Of a stretch of DNA of 64,000 nt, positions 1 to 9,477 are shown piece by piece (the stretch's first letter is position 1; each line of letters opens with the position of its first letter). A program made the position numbers and the translations under genes. The notes beneath the pieces are model-generated. The model was not told the origin of the DNA. It saw only the letters and a list, made by a program, of their open reading frames with translations, and searched no databases. Origin of the DNA: Sphingomonas sp. Root241. Lineage in GTDB: Bacteria > Pseudomonadota > Alphaproteobacteria > Sphingomonadales > Sphingomonadaceae. The DNA is taken from the NCBI RefSeq assembly GCF_001428865.1, contig NZ_LMIV01000001.1:182187-246186 (forward strand), read 5' to 3'.

Positions 1-352
1 GCCATTGCGGTGTGACCCATCGAAGCGGCGCCGGCAGTTCATCGAACGCGATCACGCCCTTCGCGCCCTTGAAGGTGGGTGGCGGCGGTATCATGCCGGG
101 GCAGGGCATTCCCGAATAGAAGCCGTGTGCGGGATAGGCGTCGATCACCTGCCCGCGCTTCAACGCGCCCTTGTAGACCTTGAGAATCCTGAAGCGCACC
201 TTGTCGTCGTTGCGCGTCACCACGCCGGCGACGATGTTGCGCGAGGTCGTGGCGATCACCCGCGCCTTCTCCGCCTCGCCCGGCGACTGCGGCTCCGGCA
301 TTCCCGGCGGCGGCGGCAGGCATAAAGCGGCGAACAGGACGAGCGGGGTCAC
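1..352 (-). CDS. Secreted hypothetical protein, truncated by window edge
   Basis: Function not recognised. The frame opens with GTG at 352-350, sharing a four-base GTGA overlap with the nupC stop, so it is probably translationally coupled to it. The first ~15 residues are hydrophobic (LVLFAALCL) and look like a signal peptide. The visible 117 codons include a stretch V-x-F-x-I-L-K-V-Y-K-G followed by a conserved-looking G-M-P-C-P-G-M, a layout reminiscent of NTR/TIMP-like secreted domains, but this is only a resemblance. The C-terminus lies off the left edge. A shorter ATG start is possible in the same frame, but the coupling favours GTG. Confidence 0.65.
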   Translation of the reverse strand, partial: MTPLVLFAALCLPPPPGMPEPQSPGEAEKARVIATTSRNIVAGVVTRNDDKVRFRILKVYKGALKRGQVIDAYPAHGFYSGMPCPGMIPPPPTFKGAKGVIAFDELPAPLRWVTPQW

Positions 353-1647
353 GGCAGCAACAACCCCGCCAGTGCCGCCGACATCAGGTTCGCCAGGCTG
401 CCGGCGATCAGCGCGCGGATGCCGAGCTTCGCGATCATCGGGCGCTGGTTCGGCGCGAGGCTGCCGGTCGCGGCCATCTGGATTGCGATCGAGCTGAAAT
501 TGGCGAAACCACACAAAGCGAACGTGATGATCGCCACGGTGCGCGGGGCGAGGTCCTTCATCTCGCCCAGCTGGATGAACGCGACGAATTCGTTGAGCAC
601 GACCTTGGTGCCGAACAATCCGCCCGCCGCGACTGCCTCGTGCCACGAGATGCCGAGCAGGAACATCACCGGCGCGAAGATCGTGCCGATGATCTTCTGG
701 AAGCTGAGATCGGCGAGCGGCTGCGCCCAGGCGGCATTGCCGCTGGCATAGACGATCCAGTTGCCCAGGCCCCCGAGCAGCCCGTTGGCGAGCGCCACCA
801 AAGCCACGAAGGCTAGCACCATCGCGCCGACCGCGACTGCGATCTTGACGCCGGTCGAAGCGCCGGTCGCTGCGGCCATGATCAGGTTGGCGGCACGTTC
901 TTCCTCCAGGTCGTGCTCGGCGACCTTGATCACTTCGTCCTCGGGAACGTCGCCGAGCGGCAGCTCGCCGTTCGCCGGAGCGATATCGTCGGGCATGATG
1001 ATCTTGGCCATCAGCAGCCCGCCCGGCGCCGCCATGAACGAGGCTGCGAGCAGATAGGGAAGCGCCTGCGGTCCGAGCAGGCTGGCATAGGCCGCGAGGA
1101 TCGTTCCCGCGACGCCGGCCATGCCGACGGTCATCACCGCGAAGAGCTGCGAGGGCGTGAGCCGGGCGAGATAGGGCCGGATCACCAGCGGCGATTCGCT
1201 CTGGCCGACGAAGATGTTGGCGGCGGCGCACAGCGATTCGACCTTGGTCGTGCCCACCACTTTCTCGATCGCGCCGCCGATCCAGCGGATCACGAACTGC
1301 ATTACGCCGAGATGGTAGAGGATCGAAACCAGAGCCGCGAAGAAGATGATTACCGGCAGCGCCGCGATCGCGAAGCTCTGGCCGCCCAATTCGGGCTTGG
1401 CGAGCGGGCCGAACAGGAAGCTGGTGCCGGCTCCGGCATAGCCGAGCAGCGCCGAGACGCCGTTCGACATCCCATGCAACGCCGCCTGTCCCCAGGAGGT
1501 ACGCAGCACGAGCACGGCGATCCCGGCCTGCAGCGCGAATGCCGCGCTGACGACGCGCGGCCGGATCGCGCGTTTGTTGCTCGAAAGCAGCCAGGCGATG
1601 CCGAGGATCGCCGCGATGCCCAAAATGCCGATCGGAAACTGATTCAT
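349..1647 (-). CDS. NupC-family concentrative nucleoside transporter
   Basis: Inner-membrane cation-coupled nucleoside uptake protein, 432 residues, the usual length for NupC/CNT. It is almost entirely hydrophobic and has the CNT signature stretch G-Q-S-E-S-P-L-V-I-R-P-Y near the middle, followed by M-T-V-G-M-A-G-V-A-G-T. C-terminal motifs include L-N-E-F-V-A-F and C-G-F-A-N-F-S-S-I, both typical of the transport core. I chose the ATG at 1647 (MNQFPIG) rather than the upstream frame opening at 1710, because the extra 21 residues are polar and unlike the family. No strong ribosome site is visible. Confidence 0.93.
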   Translation of the reverse strand: MNQFPIGILGIAAILGIAWLLSSNKRAIRPRVVSAAFALQAGIAVLVLRTSWGQAALHGMSNGVSALLGYAGAGTSFLFGPLAKPELGGQSFAIAALPVIIFFAALVSILYHLGVMQFVIRWIGGAIEKVVGTTKVESLCAAANIFVGQSESPLVIRPYLARLTPSQLFAVMTVGMAGVAGTILAAYASLLGPQALPYLLAASFMAAPGGLLMAKIIMPDDIAPANGELPLGDVPEDEVIKVAEHDLEEERAANLIMAAATGASTGVKIAVAVGAMVLAFVALVALANGLLGGLGNWIVYASGNAAWAQPLADLSFQKIIGTIFAPVMFLLGISWHEAVAAGGLFGTKVVLNEFVAFIQLGEMKDLAPRTVAIITFALCGFANFSSIAIQMAATGSLAPNQRPMIAKLGIRALIAGSLANLMSAALAGLLLP

Positions 1648-1783
1648 CCGCTGGTCTGCGCCCCCCCGAGCCAGCCCCCGAATTTGGCCAGCGAAAGCGG
1701 GAGCATACACGCTGCACGCCGGTGTGCCAGAGGGCGCGGCGCGGCATCTTTCGCAGGCGCTTCTTTCCCGCTAGCGTCCGCCG

Positions 1784-2461
1784 ATGGAAATCCGGCCCAA
1801 CATCACGCGCTCGCTCTTCTTCCTCTCGATCTTCTACGGCGGCATGGTCTGCATTGCCGGGGTGCTCGGCAACAAACAGGTCTCGCTGGGCCCGATCTCG
1901 CAGCTCGGCAATCTGGTCGGAGTGGGGCCGCTCGCGGTGGAGGCGGGGATCTTCGCCTTCCTGCTGCTGGTCTCGGTGTCGAGCGCGGTCGCCGAGCTCA
2001 ATGGTCCCGATACGGCACGCCGGCTGGTGCTGTGGGGTTTCGTGCCGCTGGTCACGTCGGTGCTGCTCTCCCTGCTCGTGCTCGCTTTGCCGCCTTCGCC
2101 GAGCATGGAGCCCGATCGCCTCCACGCCTTCGAGCTGATGATGTCGGGCACCCCGCGTATCTGGCTCGGCGGAATCGTCGCTTACGGCATCTCGCAGATC
2201 CTCAATGTCACGATCTTCAGCGCGCTCAAGCAGGGCGGCGGCAAGCTGTTGTGGCTCCGCGCCGCGGTCGCGAGCATGCTCAGCCAGATCGCCGACACGC
2301 TGATCTTCATCACCATCGCCTTTTACGGCGTCTTCCCGATCGGCGAGCTGCTCGTGGGCCAGATGCTCACCAAGGTCGTGCTCAGCCTCGTGCTCGTCCC
2401 GCCGCTGATCTACTTCTTCGTCGGGCTCGGCCGCTTCCTCGATGGCCGGCGTTCGCTCTGA
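1784..2461 (+). CDS. VUT/YhhQ-family queuosine precursor transporter
   Basis: Predicted inner-membrane protein of 225 residues with about six hydrophobic segments, matching the VUT family (YhhQ in E. coli imports queuosine precursors preQ0/preQ1). Family-like features are G-N-K-Q-V-S near residue 30, A-E-L-N-G-P-D after the second segment, and the polar-in-membrane stretch Q-I-A-D-T-L-I-F-I in segment five. Divergent from nupC with ~136 bp between starts. The substrate is inferred from family knowledge only. Confidence 0.85.
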   Translation: MEIRPNITRSLFFLSIFYGGMVCIAGVLGNKQVSLGPISQLGNLVGVGPLAVEAGIFAFLLLVSVSSAVAELNGPDTARRLVLWGFVPLVTSVLLSLLVLALPPSPSMEPDRLHAFELMMSGTPRIWLGGIVAYGISQILNVTIFSALKQGGGKLLWLRAAVASMLSQIADTLIFITIAFYGVFPIGELLVGQMLTKVVLSLVLVPPLIYFFVGLGRFLDGRRSL

Positions 2462-2480
2462 CGGGCTTGCTTTGCACGTA

Positions 2481-2614
2481 ATTCCTCCCCCGCGAAGCGG
2501 GGGAGGGGGACCACGAAGTGGTGGAGGGGGCGTAGCCGCAGGCGATGTGCTTGCGGCTACGCCCCCTCCGTCATGCTGCGCATGCCACCTCCCCCGCTAA
2601 AGCGAGGGAGGAAT
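2481..2614. repeat. REP-like composite palindrome (family C)
   Basis: Nested inverted repeat between the VUT gene and argB. The outer ends are ATTCCTCCCCCGC and its complement at 2602-2614; the left arm itself folds as CCCCCGC-GAA-GCGGGGG. An inner perfect 18-bp inverted repeat lies at 2523-2540 / 2552-2569 with an 11-base loop. A solo half of the same family sits at 9443-9475. It may also terminate transcription of the upstream gene. Confidence 0.85.
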
Positions 2615-2678
2615 CTGCCTGGATTGTGTTCCCTGCATGACCATTGCCGCTGGTGCATACGGACCGTAAAGCCGCGCG

Positions 2679-3578
2679 ATGACCGATAACGCACCCGATC
2701 CCGCGCTGCTCGCCAAGGCCGAGACGCTCACCGAGGCTCTGCCCTATCTACAGCGTTATGCCGGCGCGACCTTCGTGGTGAAATATGGCGGCCACGCGAT
2801 GGGCGATCCCGAGCTGGCGCGCGATTTCGCCGAGGATGTGGTGCTGCTCCAGGCGGTTGGGATCAATCCGATCGTCGTCCATGGCGGCGGGCCGCAGATC
2901 GGCGCGATGCTCAAGCGGCTCGGCGTCGAATCGCAATTCGTCGGGGGGCTGCGCGTCACCGATGCCGAGACCGCGCGGATCGCCGAGATGGTCCTGGCCG
3001 GATCGATCAACAAGGAGATCGTCGGCTGGATCGGCCAAGCGGGAGGCAAGGCCGTCGGCATCTCGGGCAAGGACGCGGCGCTGGTTACTGCCGAGAAGGT
3101 CCAGGGCCGTGAGCCCAATCCGCTGAACGGGATCGAGCGCCATGTCGATCTCGGCTTCGTCGGGGAGCCGGTCGCGGTCGATCCCTCGATCCTGCGCTCG
3201 CTCGCCGCACAGGGCTTCATTCCCGTTGTCGCGCCGATCGCGCTCGGCGCCGACGGCCACACCTATAATATCAACGCCGATACCATGGCGGGGGCGATCG
3301 CCGGGGCGTGCGGCGCCAAGCGCTTCTTCCTGCTCACCGACGTCGCCGGGGTGCTCGACAATGCGGGCGAGCTGATGACCGATCTCGATCCCGCGGGGAT
3401 CGCCGCGCTCAAGGCGGACGGCACGATCTCGGGCGGGATGATCCCCAAGGTCGAGACCTGCGTGGCGGCGGTCGAGGCGGGAGTCGACGCCGCGGTCATC
3501 CTCGACGGGCGCGTGCCGCACGCGATGCTGCTCGAGATATTCACGCGGCGCGGCGCGGGCACGCTCGTCCACGCCTGA
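2679..3578 (+). CDS. argB: Acetylglutamate kinase
   Basis: Phosphorylates N-acetyl-L-glutamate in the second step of arginine biosynthesis, in the cytoplasm. The 299 residues match the family's usual ~295-300. Visible motifs are [10 protein letters not shown] (phosphate-binding lysine and glycines, residues ~31-40), [10 protein letters not shown] (~66-75) and the C-terminal nucleotide-binding G-G-M-I-P-K-V. It heads a same-strand series continuing with yggT, DUF167 and folD, with a 77-bp gap before yggT. Confidence 0.97.
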   Translation: MTDNAPDPALLAKAETLTEALPYLQRYAGATFVVKYGGHAMGDPELARDFAEDVVLLQAVGINPIVVHGGGPQIGAMLKRLGVESQFVGGLRVTDAETARIAEMVLAGSINKEIVGWIGQAGGKAVGISGKDAALVTAEKVQGREPNPLNGIERHVDLGFVGEPVAVDPSILRSLAAQGFIPVVAPIALGADGHTYNINADTMAGAIAGACGAKRFFLLTDVAGVLDNAGELMTDLDPAGIAALKADGTISGGMIPKVETCVAAVEAGVDAAVILDGRVPHAMLLEIFTRRGAGTLVHA

Positions 3579-3655
3579 GCGAGGCCAGAGCGAGTCTTGT
3601 CCGGGGGCGCGGCTTTCCTGTATCCAATGCACAACTCGACCCTTCGGAGACGCAC

Positions 3656-3976
3656 TTGACCTCGTTCCTGATCATGCTCCTGCAGATCGTGCAGCTCCTG
3701 CTGACGGTCTTCACCTTCATCATCGTCGCGCAGGCTATCCTATCGTGGCTGATCGCGTTCAACGTGATCAACACCCATAACGAATTTGTGCGCGCGCTGT
3801 GGAACGGGCTCCAGACGGTCACCGAGCCGGTCTATCGCCCGATTCGACGCGTCCTCCCCGATTTCGGTGCGCTCGACATCTCGCCTCTGGTCGTGCTGCT
3901 GGTTCTCTACATCCTCAACAACTACTTCATCCCCTGGCTGATCGTGCAGATCGCCACTGCGGGTTATGCCGGCTGA
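3656..3976 (+). CDS. YggT family membrane protein
   Basis: Small integral membrane protein, 106 residues, with two hydrophobic segments around the conserved loop G-L-Q-x-V-T-E-P-V-Y-R-P-I-R-R. YggT proteins are linked to osmotic or division-related roles in other bacteria; the role here is unknown. The start is TTG at 3656, chosen because GGAG lies six bases upstream (3646-3649). An in-frame ATG at 3674 is the alternative. The open frame extends much further upstream, but that part is a shadow of argB. Confidence 0.88.
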   Translation: MTSFLIMLLQIVQLLLTVFTFIIVAQAILSWLIAFNVINTHNEFVRALWNGLQTVTEPVYRPIRRVLPDFGALDISPLVVLLVLYILNNYFIPWLIVQIATAGYAG

Positions 3977-4279
3977 GTGCCGGCATGGCGCAGCGTTGCT
4001 GAGGGCCTGGAGATTGCCGTTCGCGTGACGCCGCGCGCCTCGCGCGATGCGTTCGCGGCGGGCACGGACGAACATTTCGCCGCGCGGCTGGCTGCGGCGC
4101 CCGTCGAAGGTGCGGCGAATGCGGCATTGATCCCGCTGGTCGCCAGGGCGTTCGGGGTTCCCAAACGCGCCGTGACGCTGATTTCGGGCGACACTGCGCG
4201 ACACAAAAGGCTCGCCATCGCGGGCGATGCGGACGCGCTGGCGAAGATCGCCGCCAGCCTTTATGGAGCCGAGCCATGA
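3977..4279 (+). CDS. DUF167 (YggU-type) small protein
   Basis: 100-residue DUF167 protein. Family hallmarks are [10 protein letters not shown] near the N-terminus, [14 protein letters not shown] (~residues 38-51) and [11 protein letters not shown] (~67-78). It starts with GTG directly after the yggT TGA (3974-3976), and its own stop overlaps the folD start (ATGA at 4276-4279), so all three are probably co-translated. YggT-YggU adjacency is common in bacteria. Biochemical role unknown. Confidence 0.9.
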   Translation: MPAWRSVAEGLEIAVRVTPRASRDAFAAGTDEHFAARLAAAPVEGAANAALIPLVARAFGVPKRAVTLISGDTARHKRLAIAGDADALAKIAASLYGAEP

Positions 4280-5151
4280 GCGCAGCATTGATCGACGGCA
4301 AGGCATTCGCGGCGGGCCTCCGTGCCCGTGTGGCGGAGCGCGTCCCCGCATTCCGGCAGGCGACGGGCCGCGCGCCGGGGCTCGCGGTGGTGCTGGTCGG
4401 CGAGGATCCGGCCTCTGCGGTCTATGTCCGCTCCAAGGGCAAGATGACCCGCGAGGCGGCGATGGAGAGCTTCGAGCACAGGCTGCCCGCCGATACCGAT
4501 CAGGCGACGCTGATCGCGCTGGTCGACCAGCTCAACGCCGATCCGGCGGTCGACGGCATCCTCGTCCAATTGCCCTTGCCCGCGCATCTCGATGCCGATG
4601 AAGTGTTGCTGCGGATTGATCCCGACAAGGATGTCGACGGCTTCCATCCGGTCAATGCCGGCCGGCTCGCCACCGGGCTGCCGGGGTTCGTCCCGTGCAC
4701 GCCGCTCGGCTGCCTGATGCTGCTCGAGGATCGGCTGGGCGATCTTTCGGGACTGGACGCGGTAGTGGTCGGCCGTTCGAACATCGTCGGCAAGCCGATG
4801 GCGGCCTTGCTCACCGCCAAGAGCTGCACCGTTACCGTCGCGCATTCGCGCACCCGCAATCTGCCGCACTATCTCCAGCACGCCGACATCGTCGTTGCCG
4901 CAGTCGGCCGCGCGCATTTCGTCAAAGGCGAGTGGCTCAAGCCCGGTGCCACCGTGATCGATGTCGGCATCAACCGCACCGAAAACGGCCTCACCGGCGA
5001 TGTGGATTTCGACAGCGCCGCGAGCGTGGCCGGCGCGATCACGCCGGTGCCCGGCGGCGTCGGCCCGATGACGATCGCGGTCCTGCTCCGCAACACCTTG
5101 GTGGCGGCGCACCGCCGCGAAGGCGTGGCGCTCGACGAGGACGGGATTTGA
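4276..5151 (+). CDS. folD: Bifunctional methylenetetrahydrofolate dehydrogenase/cyclohydrolase
   Basis: Interconverts 5,10-methylene- and 10-formyl-tetrahydrofolate with NADP, supplying one-carbon units. Length is 291 residues, normal for FolD. Visible signatures: Y-V-R-S-K-G-K (catalytic Tyr/Lys region, ~residues 50-56), G-I-L-V-Q-L-P-L-P (~94-102), a Rossmann motif [12 protein letters not shown], and P-G-G-V-G-P-M-T near the end. The start overlaps the DUF167 stop by four bases, and the stop overlaps the next TTG start. Confidence 0.97.
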   Translation: MSAALIDGKAFAAGLRARVAERVPAFRQATGRAPGLAVVLVGEDPASAVYVRSKGKMTREAAMESFEHRLPADTDQATLIALVDQLNADPAVDGILVQLPLPAHLDADEVLLRIDPDKDVDGFHPVNAGRLATGLPGFVPCTPLGCLMLLEDRLGDLSGLDAVVVGRSNIVGKPMAALLTAKSCTVTVAHSRTRNLPHYLQHADIVVAAVGRAHFVKGEWLKPGATVIDVGINRTENGLTGDVDFDSAASVAGAITPVPGGVGPMTIAVLLRNTLVAAHRREGVALDEDGI

Positions 5152-5765
5152 TCCTGCTGGCGCTCGCGCTTCAGGCCGCCGCTCCGCAGACGGCGGTGGA
5201 GGCCGAGCGTGCGTTCGACCGCGCAGCGAGCGAGAGGGGTCAGTGGACCGCATTTCGCGAATTCGCCGCCAATGACGCCGTCATGTTCGTGCCGCAGCAG
5301 ACGAATGCGCAAGTCTGGCTCAAGGACCGCCGCGATCCGCCGCGTCCGGTACGGTGGCAACCGATCGAGAGCTATGTGTCCTGCGACGGCAACGTCGCCG
5401 TAAATACCGGCGGCTGGGCACGGCCAGACGGGTCAGTCGGCTATTTCACCACGCTCTGGTTTCGTCAGTCCAACGGAGCGTGGAAGTGGACGATGGATCA
5501 CGGAGACGTGCTCGCTAAGCCACGCCCCACTGTGCAGCAGCCGAAGGTCCGCCGCGCCACCTGCAGTACGAAACCGCCCGAAATAGCATTCGACACGTGC
5601 CGCGGACGCTGGAACCGGTGCCGCGCCGAACAGTCTCGCGATCGCTCGCTCGCTTGGCACTGGCGCGTTGAAACCAATGGAGCGCGCCACTTCGACGCCC
5701 GTATCTGGAATGGCCGCACCTTCGAGACCGTCATCGAAGACAACGTGACTGCTGCGCCACAATGA
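5148..5765 (+). CDS. Secreted hypothetical protein, NTF2/SnoaL-like
   Basis: 205 residues from TTG at 5148, which overlaps the folD stop (TTGA). The N-terminus [12 protein letters not shown] is signal-peptide-like. The first half resembles a secreted DUF4440/SnoaL-like fold ([16 protein letters not shown], then W-x-x-P-x-x-G and T-T-L-W-F-R-Q). The second half has three cysteines and no motif I recognise. No catalytic role can be assigned. Its stop overlaps the marC start (ATGA, 5762-5765). Confidence 0.8.
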   Translation: MILLALALQAAAPQTAVEAERAFDRAASERGQWTAFREFAANDAVMFVPQQTNAQVWLKDRRDPPRPVRWQPIESYVSCDGNVAVNTGGWARPDGSVGYFTTLWFRQSNGAWKWTMDHGDVLAKPRPTVQQPKVRRATCSTKPPEIAFDTCRGRWNRCRAEQSRDRSLAWHWRVETNGARHFDARIWNGRTFETVIEDNVTAAPQ

Positions 5766-6403
5766 TCGAGCTCTTCCTCTCCGCCTTCGTCACTTTCTTC
5801 GTGGTGATCGATCCGCCCGGCTGCGCGCCGATCTTCGCCGGACTCACCACCGGAGCCAGCGCGGTGCATCGCCGTGCGATGGCGATCCGCGCGGTGCTCG
5901 TCGCCTCGGCGATCCTGTTCGGCTTCGCATTGTTCGGCGAGGCGCTGCTGCGCGCGCTCGGCATCAGCCTCAATGCCTTTCGCATCGCCGGCGGGATCAT
6001 GCTGTTCCTGATCGCGCTCGAGATGGTGTTCGAACGCCGCACCGAACGCCGCGAGGATCGGACCGAGAAGGTCAAGGCCACCGAAGTCGCCGATATCTCG
6101 ATCTTCCCGATGGCGATGCCGATGATCGCGGGCCCCGGCTCGATCGCTTCGGTGATGCTGCTGATGTCGCAGAATGACGGGCTCGCGCGCTCCGCCGTTG
6201 TGCTCGCCGCGATGGCGTCGATCCTCGCGCTCACCCTCCTCGCCTTGCTGATCGCCGGGCCGATCATGCGGATCGTCGGTGCCAAGATCGAAGCGGTGGT
6301 GTCGCGGCTGCTCGGCGTGCTGCTCGCCGCGCTCGCCGCGCAGTTCGTGATCGACGGGCTCCGCGCCAGCTTCAGCGCGGGGGCGGCGCTTTCGGGGCAC
6401 TGA
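5762..6403 (+). CDS. MarC family inner-membrane protein
   Basis: 213 residues with about six hydrophobic segments. The family signature is F-F-V-V-I-D-P-P-G-C-A-P-I-F near residues 13-26 and P-M-A-M-P-M-I-A-G-P-G-S-I in the middle. MarC was named for its position near mar genes but is not a proven antibiotic transporter; function unknown. It ends 32 bases inside the 3' end of the convergent membrane transferase gene. Confidence 0.9.
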   Translation: MIELFLSAFVTFFVVIDPPGCAPIFAGLTTGASAVHRRAMAIRAVLVASAILFGFALFGEALLRALGISLNAFRIAGGIMLFLIALEMVFERRTERREDRTEKVKATEVADISIFPMAMPMIAGPGSIASVMLLMSQNDGLARSAVVLAAMASILALTLLALLIAGPIMRIVGAKIEAVVSRLLGVLLAALAAQFVIDGLRASFSAGAALSGH

Positions 6404-8219
6404 CCGGCACATCCGGCAGATCGTAGCGAATCCGCCACAGCCGGAACGGCGACTTTGCCGGCAGCGCCACCGGTTCCAGCCAGTTCGGCACCTGACCGCG
6501 ATGCAATTGCCCGTAAAAACCGTTGGGGCTGCGCGAGCGATAGACCGTGGTCTCGGCCATATCGGGGCAGATCAGCAGATATTGCGCCTTGTGCCGCGCG
6601 GCGATCGGCCGGAAGCCGCTGGCCGGTCCGGTGAAGGCGTGATGCACGTCGAGGATCGCGTTGCCGTTGCGGTGATAGGGGCCCGCCACGCCGTCATGGT
6701 GCGTGATCGTGATCAGCCGCGGTCCCATGTCGACATGGCTGAAGAGGATCGCCTTCGGGATCGCATTGAGCTGCCGCAGCGAGGTCATCCGCGCGCAGGC
6801 GGCATTGGCCTGCGCCACCCGGTCGGGGCCGCTCTTGCCGCCCTTATTGTCCGCAGGCAGCCAGGGCAGGACCAATCCGGCGAACAGCCCCGAGACGATC
6901 AGGAACGCCAGCACCGAGCCGAACACCCGGACCAGCATCGACGAGCGCCCGAGGAACCATGGCACCACCAGCCAGGCCAGCGCCGTCGCGCCGGGCACGC
7001 TCAGCATCTGCGCGGCGGGGCCGGCGCGGATCTGCCAGAGCAGCATCGCCGCTGCGAACGCCGTGAACAGCGCGATCGCCGCCCACGCCACCGCCGCCTC
7101 GCTGCGCCGCGCCCGCCATGTCGCGACCAATGCGCCGATGATGCCTATCACCGGCAACGCCGCGATCGGAAAACCGGTCTTGAACGAATGCTGGTAGATC
7201 GGCCGTGCCTCGCGGACATTGTTGAGCCAGGTCCGCGCCAGTTCGTCCGAAACCTGCTCGGGCCGTCCCAGGCATTGCGGAAACAGCAATATGAACCCGG
7301 CGACGATCACGCCGGCTGCTGCTGCGGCCAAGGCGAGCCGCAGCCAGCGATTCTCCGGATTGAGCAGCGCCAGCGCAAACAGCAGGGTTCCCGCCGCCAC
7401 CATCACGCTCAGCCAAACCGGCGTCAGCGCGTCGCAGCGCAGCACCTGGTTGGCGTTCGACGCGAACAATGCGAAGCCCAGCCCGGAGCCCCCGGCGAGG
7501 CTCAGTCCATAGACCTGCATCCGCCGCGCATCGCCCGCATCCCATACCCAGCGTAAGCCGATGATCGCTCCCGCCATCGCGCAATAAGGCAGCATCTCCA
7601 GCCCGATCGTCAGCGACAGCGCGCTCGACAGCCCGACGGTGGCGCCGCCGCGCGCGCGGCGCGTATCGGCCAGCCCCGCCACGGTCAGCGCGAGGCAGGC
7701 GAGCTGCCAGCCATGATGATCGATGCGCATCGGCGCATACATCAGGATCGTCGAGGTGCAGCCCATCAGGATGATCAGCGCGAGCAGCCAGGCCTGCGGC
7801 GCGACGAGCCGGCGGACAATGAGGCTGAGTCCGGTCATCGTAATCACGAGCGGGAGCAGCGGCGCCAGCCCGCAAGCCCATTTCTCCGCCGCGGCCACTC
7901 CCATGAAGGGCTTGAGCAGCAGGATCAGTCCCGCGATCGGCAGATCGACGATGCGCGACCAGTGGATGTCGAAGCCGCCCAGCGCCGGATCGAGGCGATA
8001 TTGCCACAGGTCGTACCAGCCCTGGCCCGCCAGCCAGGCGCGGACCTGCATCAGCCGCATATTGTCGTCGGTGTCGCCGAGCACGAGCCAATGAATGTTG
8101 CCCTGCCGCTGCCACAGGAACCAGGCGGCCACGCCCAGCCAGAAGACGAGCATCCCCGCCAGCCAGCGCCGGTCCAGTTCCTCTTTCAGGCGCAGCCCGC
8201 TTATCCCGCTCAGCTTCAA
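6372..8219 (-). CDS. GT-C-like membrane glycosyltransferase, STT3-type
   Basis: 615-residue polytopic membrane protein. After the first hydrophobic segment comes G-D-T-D-D-N-M-R (residues ~48-55), the acidic first-loop motif typical of GT-C enzymes that use polyprenol-linked sugars, related in layout to STT3/PglB. Roughly ten more hydrophobic stretches follow, then a soluble C-terminal domain. The start is TTG at 8219, chosen for the GAGGGA ribosome site just upstream; the frame extends to 8375, but that would run into the divergent gtrA-like gene. It probably transfers a sugar to an envelope acceptor; donor and acceptor unknown. Confidence 0.7.
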   Translation of the reverse strand: MKLSGISGLRLKEELDRRWLAGMLVFWLGVAAWFLWQRQGNIHWLVLGDTDDNMRLMQVRAWLAGQGWYDLWQYRLDPALGGFDIHWSRIVDLPIAGLILLLKPFMGVAAAEKWACGLAPLLPLVITMTGLSLIVRRLVAPQAWLLALIILMGCTSTILMYAPMRIDHHGWQLACLALTVAGLADTRRARGGATVGLSSALSLTIGLEMLPYCAMAGAIIGLRWVWDAGDARRMQVYGLSLAGGSGLGFALFASNANQVLRCDALTPVWLSVMVAAGTLLFALALLNPENRWLRLALAAAAAGVIVAGFILLFPQCLGRPEQVSDELARTWLNNVREARPIYQHSFKTGFPIAALPVIGIIGALVATWRARRSEAAVAWAAIALFTAFAAAMLLWQIRAGPAAQMLSVPGATALAWLVVPWFLGRSSMLVRVFGSVLAFLIVSGLFAGLVLPWLPADNKGGKSGPDRVAQANAACARMTSLRQLNAIPKAILFSHVDMGPRLITITHHDGVAGPYHRNGNAILDVHHAFTGPASGFRPIAARHKAQYLLICPDMAETTVYRSRSPNGFYGQLHRGQVPNWLEPVALPAKSPFRLWRIRYDLPDVPVSAPKAPPPR

Positions 8220-8283
8220 AATCGCTTCCCTCGCTCCACGCTCCGCATTAGGGCGGCGCCTTGCGCAAGGGCAAGCTAGACTA

Positions 8284-8712
8284 GTGACGGCAATCCTGCA
8301 CCGACTGGAATCCATGATGGCGAGCGGGCTGCTCGGCCAGCTGATCCGCTTTGGCATCAGCGGCGGGATCGCCACGGCGGTCTACGCAATCGTCTATTCG
8401 CCTCTCGCGAAATACGAGATCACGACGCCGTCGATCGCGAACCTCGTCGGCTATTTCTTCGCGATGATCACCGGCTATTTCCTCCACAGCCGCTGGAGCT
8501 TCCGCGGTCACGGCGAGCGCGGCAATGTCGCGAAGACGGGCGGCCGCTTCTTCGCGGTCAGCCTCGTGAGCCTTGGCCTCAACAGCCTGTTCGTATGGGT
8601 GCTCACCGAGGATTCGATGCTCAACGGCGCCTGGTGGTGGCCGCTGATTCCGATCCTGTTCGTCACGCCGCTCGTCACTTTCGCGCTCAATCGCATCTGG
8701 GTATTCGGCTGA
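8284..8712 (+). CDS. GtrA family membrane protein
   Basis: 142 residues with four hydrophobic segments in the GtrA pattern: L-I-R-F-G-I-S-G-G-I near the N-terminus, G-Y-F-x-x-x-x-x-G-Y-F-L-H-S-R-W-S-F in the middle and a final F-A-L-N-R-I-W-V-F. GtrA-like proteins are thought to flip polyprenol-phosphate sugars across the inner membrane. The start could be GTG 8284 or ATG 8314; I use the longer. It is divergent from the GT-C gene and followed one base later by a methyltransferase. Confidence 0.88.
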   Translation: MTAILHRLESMMASGLLGQLIRFGISGGIATAVYAIVYSPLAKYEITTPSIANLVGYFFAMITGYFLHSRWSFRGHGERGNVAKTGGRFFAVSLVSLGLNSLFVWVLTEDSMLNGAWWWPLIPILFVTPLVTFALNRIWVFG

Positions 8713-8713
8713 C

Positions 8714-9442
8714 ATGGATCGCATCGTCTACGAACGCATGGCCGCGCACGACACCACGCATTGGTGGTACCGCGCCCGCCGCGACATCCTCGCCGATTAC
8801 CTGACCCGCTGGGGCGGCCTACCCGGGGATGCCCGCATCCTCGAGATCGGCTGCGGCACCGGTCATAATCTGCCGATGCTCGCCCAGTTCGGCGAGATCG
8901 ACGCGATCGAGATCGACGAGACCGCGGGCGCCAAGGCCAGCGAGCGCCTCGGCAAGCCGGTCGGCACCTCACCGCTTCCCGAGCTGGTCGGCGTCGCACC
9001 CGGCAGCTACGATCTCGTCGCGGTGCTCGACGTGATCGAGCATGTGGAGGACGATGTGGCAGCGCTGAAGGCGATCGCCACTGCGCTCAAGCCCGGCGGC
9101 AAGATCCTGATCACCGTGCCCGCGCATCAATGGATGTGGAGCGCGCACGACGTGGTGAACCATCACAAGCGCCGCTATTCGAAGGCGGGCTTCGAGGCGT
9201 TGCTCGCCAAAGCGGGGCTGCAGGGCCGCAAACTCGGTTATTTCAATTCACTGCTCTTCCCGGTCGCGGTCGCGGCGCGCTTTGCCGGCAAGCTGATGGG
9301 CAAGGACGACAGCGACGATTCGCCCCCGCCCAAGCCGCTCAACACCCTGTTCGAAGGCATTTTCCGACTCGAACGCCACATGGTCGGCCGCGTGCCGTTG
9401 CCGCCCGGCCTCTCGCTGATCGCGCTGGCTTCGGTGAAGTAA
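8714..9442 (+). CDS. Class I SAM-dependent methyltransferase
   Basis: 242 residues. The SAM-binding motif I is I-L-E-I-G-C-G-T-G-H (~residues 41-50), with an acidic residue after strand two (D-A-I-E-I-D-E) and D-L-V-A-V-L-D-V-I-E-H as motif II/III. The N-terminus has H-W-W-Y-R-A-R-R, frequent in methyltransferases clustered with polyprenol glycosyltransferases. Position between the GtrA-like gene and a DPM1-like gene suggests modification of a lipid-linked sugar or lipid carrier, by inference. Confidence 0.85.
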   Translation: MDRIVYERMAAHDTTHWWYRARRDILADYLTRWGGLPGDARILEIGCGTGHNLPMLAQFGEIDAIEIDETAGAKASERLGKPVGTSPLPELVGVAPGSYDLVAVLDVIEHVEDDVAALKAIATALKPGGKILITVPAHQWMWSAHDVVNHHKRRYSKAGFEALLAKAGLQGRKLGYFNSLLFPVAVAARFAGKLMGKDDSDDSPPPKPLNTLFEGIFRLERHMVGRVPLPPGLSLIALASVK

Positions 9443-9475
9443 AAATCCTCCCCCCGCTGAAGCGAGGGAGGATTT
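9443..9475. terminator. Bidirectional hairpin terminator / solo REP half
   Basis: AAATCCTCCC pairs with GGGAGGATTT around a CCCGCTGAAGCG core, with A/T runs on both sides. It fills the gap between two convergent genes and matches the right end of the family C palindrome at 2481-2614. Confidence 0.8.
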
Positions 9476-9477
9476 GA

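Noticed and set aside
913..2481. 522-codon plus-strand frame over nupC and the VUT gene
   Set aside because: It spans two real genes on different strands and has shadow composition.
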